Positions 4,858 through 6,169 of a DNA stretch of 6,169 nucleotides are shown piece after piece. Location of the stretch: positions 1 through 6,169 of the forward strand of contig CAMFEL010000115.1 of NCBI GenBank assembly GCA_945949385.1. The letters run 5' to 3'. The translations under genes were made by a program, and so were the position numbers. The notes beneath the pieces were generated by a model. That model made no database searches. It saw only the letters and a program-made list of their open reading frames with translations, and had not been told where the DNA came from. This DNA comes from an uncultured Clostridia bacterium. GTDB taxonomy: Bacteria; Bacillota; Clostridia; Oscillospirales; CAG-272. Position 1 is the stretch's first letter. Every line of letters starts with the position of its first letter.

Positions 4858-6169
4858 TCCAGTCCGTATTTAGTTTTGATTCTGTCAAGCTTTTCAAGCA
4901 TGGTCTCCGACAGTATAACCAGGAAAAACGCCGTTGCAAGTCCGTGAACCAGATCCATGGGGAAGCCCGTTACATATGAAGCTATTACGGTTTTTATATT
5001 AAAGGACTCCGGTGACCACATCAACACGGACGCGGGATTCATAATGCCGCCGTAGATCACTACGGCACACAGGGCGCCGAACACGGCAAGAGACAGCTTT
5101 GTGGGGCGCAGTGCTCCTTTACCGAAAAGCACTCCCGCAAGAAATCCCACAGCACCCATACAGAACATCTGCCACGGCGTCCAGGGACCCTGAGAAAACA
5201 TCAGGTTTGAAACCAGCATAGAAATACTGCCCACTATAAAGCCCGTTTCGCCGCCGAGAGCGACCCCGGCGATTATCGTCATTGCCATAACAGGCTTGAA
5301 CTGAGGCAGCATAAAGAATACCGCCCGTCCCGCTACGGTCATGGCGCACAGCACTGCCACTACGGCAAGCTCACGCGCCTTAGGCTTTCTTCCCTCGAAG
5401 ATAAGGAAAAACGGCACCATACCTTCTATAAGCACAAAAACGGATATAAGTCCGTAGCTGTTTGCGCCGAGATATGCTATGCCCAGCAGCAATGTCAGCG
5501 GGATGGCAAGCACTACCGTGAGTGCCGCGACGACAGTTCTTTTTGCAAGACGGCGTCTGTTTTTCTCAGAGGGACGGCACAAAGGCGGAGATCTTTTGGC
5601 AAGGCAGGCTGCCGCGCCGAAAAGGGACAGAATAAGAGAAGAGTATATTATTAGCTGTTCTTTTGCCGGTGCGGTAATACCCTCAGGACTTACAAGCTTT
5701 GTAAAATCCGTAATGCCGGCGGCGTATATGAGAATCGATACGGATATTGCAAATAATATTCCCGCAAGAATTTTTCGCCATGTTTTCAGCGGTTTCGGGC
5801 TTTTCACCGAAGCCGCTGTTTTTTTATTCTTTGTATCCGTTACGGCAGTATCAGTTGTCTCAGCCGATCTCTCCCATGGAAGTTCGGCGGTTTCCGCAGG
5901 CACCTCAGCTTCATTCTGCCGTGCGCCGAAAGCGCCAAGCACATGGGAGACCGTAACGGCGCGAGGCACAATTTCCTTTGCCATACGGTTTGCGGCGGTG
6001 GTATAGAAGGTGTTGCCGGAGAAGAAATCGGCAGGGGTTCCCTCGGCGGTAATGCTGCCGTCGAACATAAGTCCGCAGCGGTCGGCGTATTCGGCGCAGA
6101 ACTCGGTGTCATGGCTTACGCACAGAACAGACACACCGCGTCGGCAAAGCTTTTTAAGTATACCCGCAA
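4851..6169 (-). CDS. ECF transporter ATPase fused to S-component-like membrane domain (5' end outside window)
   Basis: The reading frame is open to the window's right edge, so the start lies beyond 6169. The GTG at 6132-6134 is internal. Counting from the first in-window codon, residues 1-60 are the end of an ABC ATPase: AGILKKLCRRGVSVLCVSHD with switch His19 (6111-6113), followed by EYADRCGLMFDGSITAEGTP, typical of EcfA/CbiO ATPases of energy-coupling factor uptake systems. A low-complexity Ala/Glu/Thr linker (about 80-130) follows. Then come about nine hydrophobic segments, near 132-152, 171-190, 211-234, 238-258, 266-288, 291-322, 332-349, 358-377 and 393-423. The last five (possibly six helices), with GGETGFIVGSISMLVSN and GPWTPWQM (327-334), look like an ECF substrate-binding S component. 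This would join energising and substrate-capturing subunits in one chain for vitamin or micronutrient uptake. Substrate not assigned. Confidence 0.8.
   Translation of the reverse strand, partial: AGILKKLCRRGVSVLCVSHDTEFCAEYADRCGLMFDGSITAEGTPADFFSGNTFYTTAANRMAKEIVPRAVTVSHVLGAFGARQNEAEVPAETAELPWERSAETTDTAVTDTKNKKTAASVKSPKPLKTWRKILAGILFAISVSILIYAAGITDFTKLVSPEGITAPAKEQLIIYSSLILSLFGAAACLAKRSPPLCRPSEKNRRRLAKRTVVAALTVVLAIPLTLLLGIAYLGANSYGLISVFVLIEGMVPFFLIFEGRKPKARELAVVAVLCAMTVAGRAVFFMLPQFKPVMAMTIIAGVALGGETGFIVGSISMLVSNLMFSQGPWTPWQMFCMGAVGFLAGVLFGKGALRPTKLSLAVFGALCAVVIYGGIMNPASVLMWSPESFNIKTVIASYVTGFPMDLVHGLATAFFLVILSETMLEKLDRIKTKYGLEE

Noticed and set aside
4390..4947. 185-codon plus-strand frame across the 3' end of the large permease
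   Set aside because: It lies in another frame of a well-supported membrane protein, is Arg/Cys/Ser-rich, and crosses into the convergent gene.
6132..6134. GTG as start of the minus-strand ECF gene
   Set aside because: The eleven codons upstream to the window edge stay open and encode the helix and strand that normally precede the switch histidine of an ABC ATPase, so the gene continues beyond 6169.
1..6169. CRISPR array, tRNA, rRNA, riboswitch or transposase
   Set aside because: No regularly spaced repeats, no cloverleaf or rRNA-like sequence, no recognisable riboswitch core and no transposase motif were found on either strand.

Overview
The window looks like chromosomal DNA from a low-to-mid GC Firmicute, most likely a Clostridia/Oscillospiraceae-type (Ruminococcus-like) gut anaerobe. 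This rests on the protein families present (a DrrA-like ATPase with an ABC-2 permease, an EcsA-like ATPase with a 534-residue ABC exporter permease, an ECF ATPase/S-component fusion), the AGGAG-type ribosome sites, and a composite hairpin repeat of a style I associate with that group. The taxonomic call is inference.

Layout. Bases 1-464 carry no convincing gene. They hold a small hairpin at the left edge, a hairpin whose T-run faces the minus strand (87-119), a two-hairpin repeat-like block (159-213), and a near-consensus sigma-A promoter (TTGACA at 372-377, 17 bp spacer, TATACT at 395-400). Around and just downstream of the promoter are an 8-bp direct repeat and a 16-bp palindrome that could be operators. 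From 465 to 4846 a plus-strand operon encodes two ABC export systems in series. The first is a DrrA-like ATPase (465) plus a six-helix ABC-2 permease (1509-2408). The second is an EcsA-like ATPase (2484-3194) plus a large permease (3242-4846). Between the systems lies a 28-codon ORF (2405-2491) with its own good Shine-Dalgarno. It overlaps the stop of the permease before it and the start of the ATPase after it.

The first ATPase is not intact as read. The nucleotide-binding domain is complete, but the frame ends at 1217, and the family's conserved C-terminal region continues one frame over (to 1416). A further protein-like stretch in the third frame would run to 1498, 10 nt before the permease start. 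Two one-base differences, real or from sequencing, would restore one ATPase of roughly 340 residues.

From 6169 down to 4851 on the minus strand is the 3' part of a gene fusing the end of an ECF-type (EcfA/CbiO-like) ATPase to a multi-helix membrane region resembling an ECF substrate-binding S component. It converges on the ABC operon with four bases between the two stop codons. Its likely intrinsic terminator (4811-4857) is built from the last codons of the opposing permease gene.

How the genes work together: the operon probably makes two efflux or export pumps under one promoter. The convergent gene is an uptake (vitamin or micronutrient) transporter component. Substrates cannot be read from the sequence. 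I see no CRISPR array, rRNA, tRNA or transposase, and no clearly new defence or mobile system.
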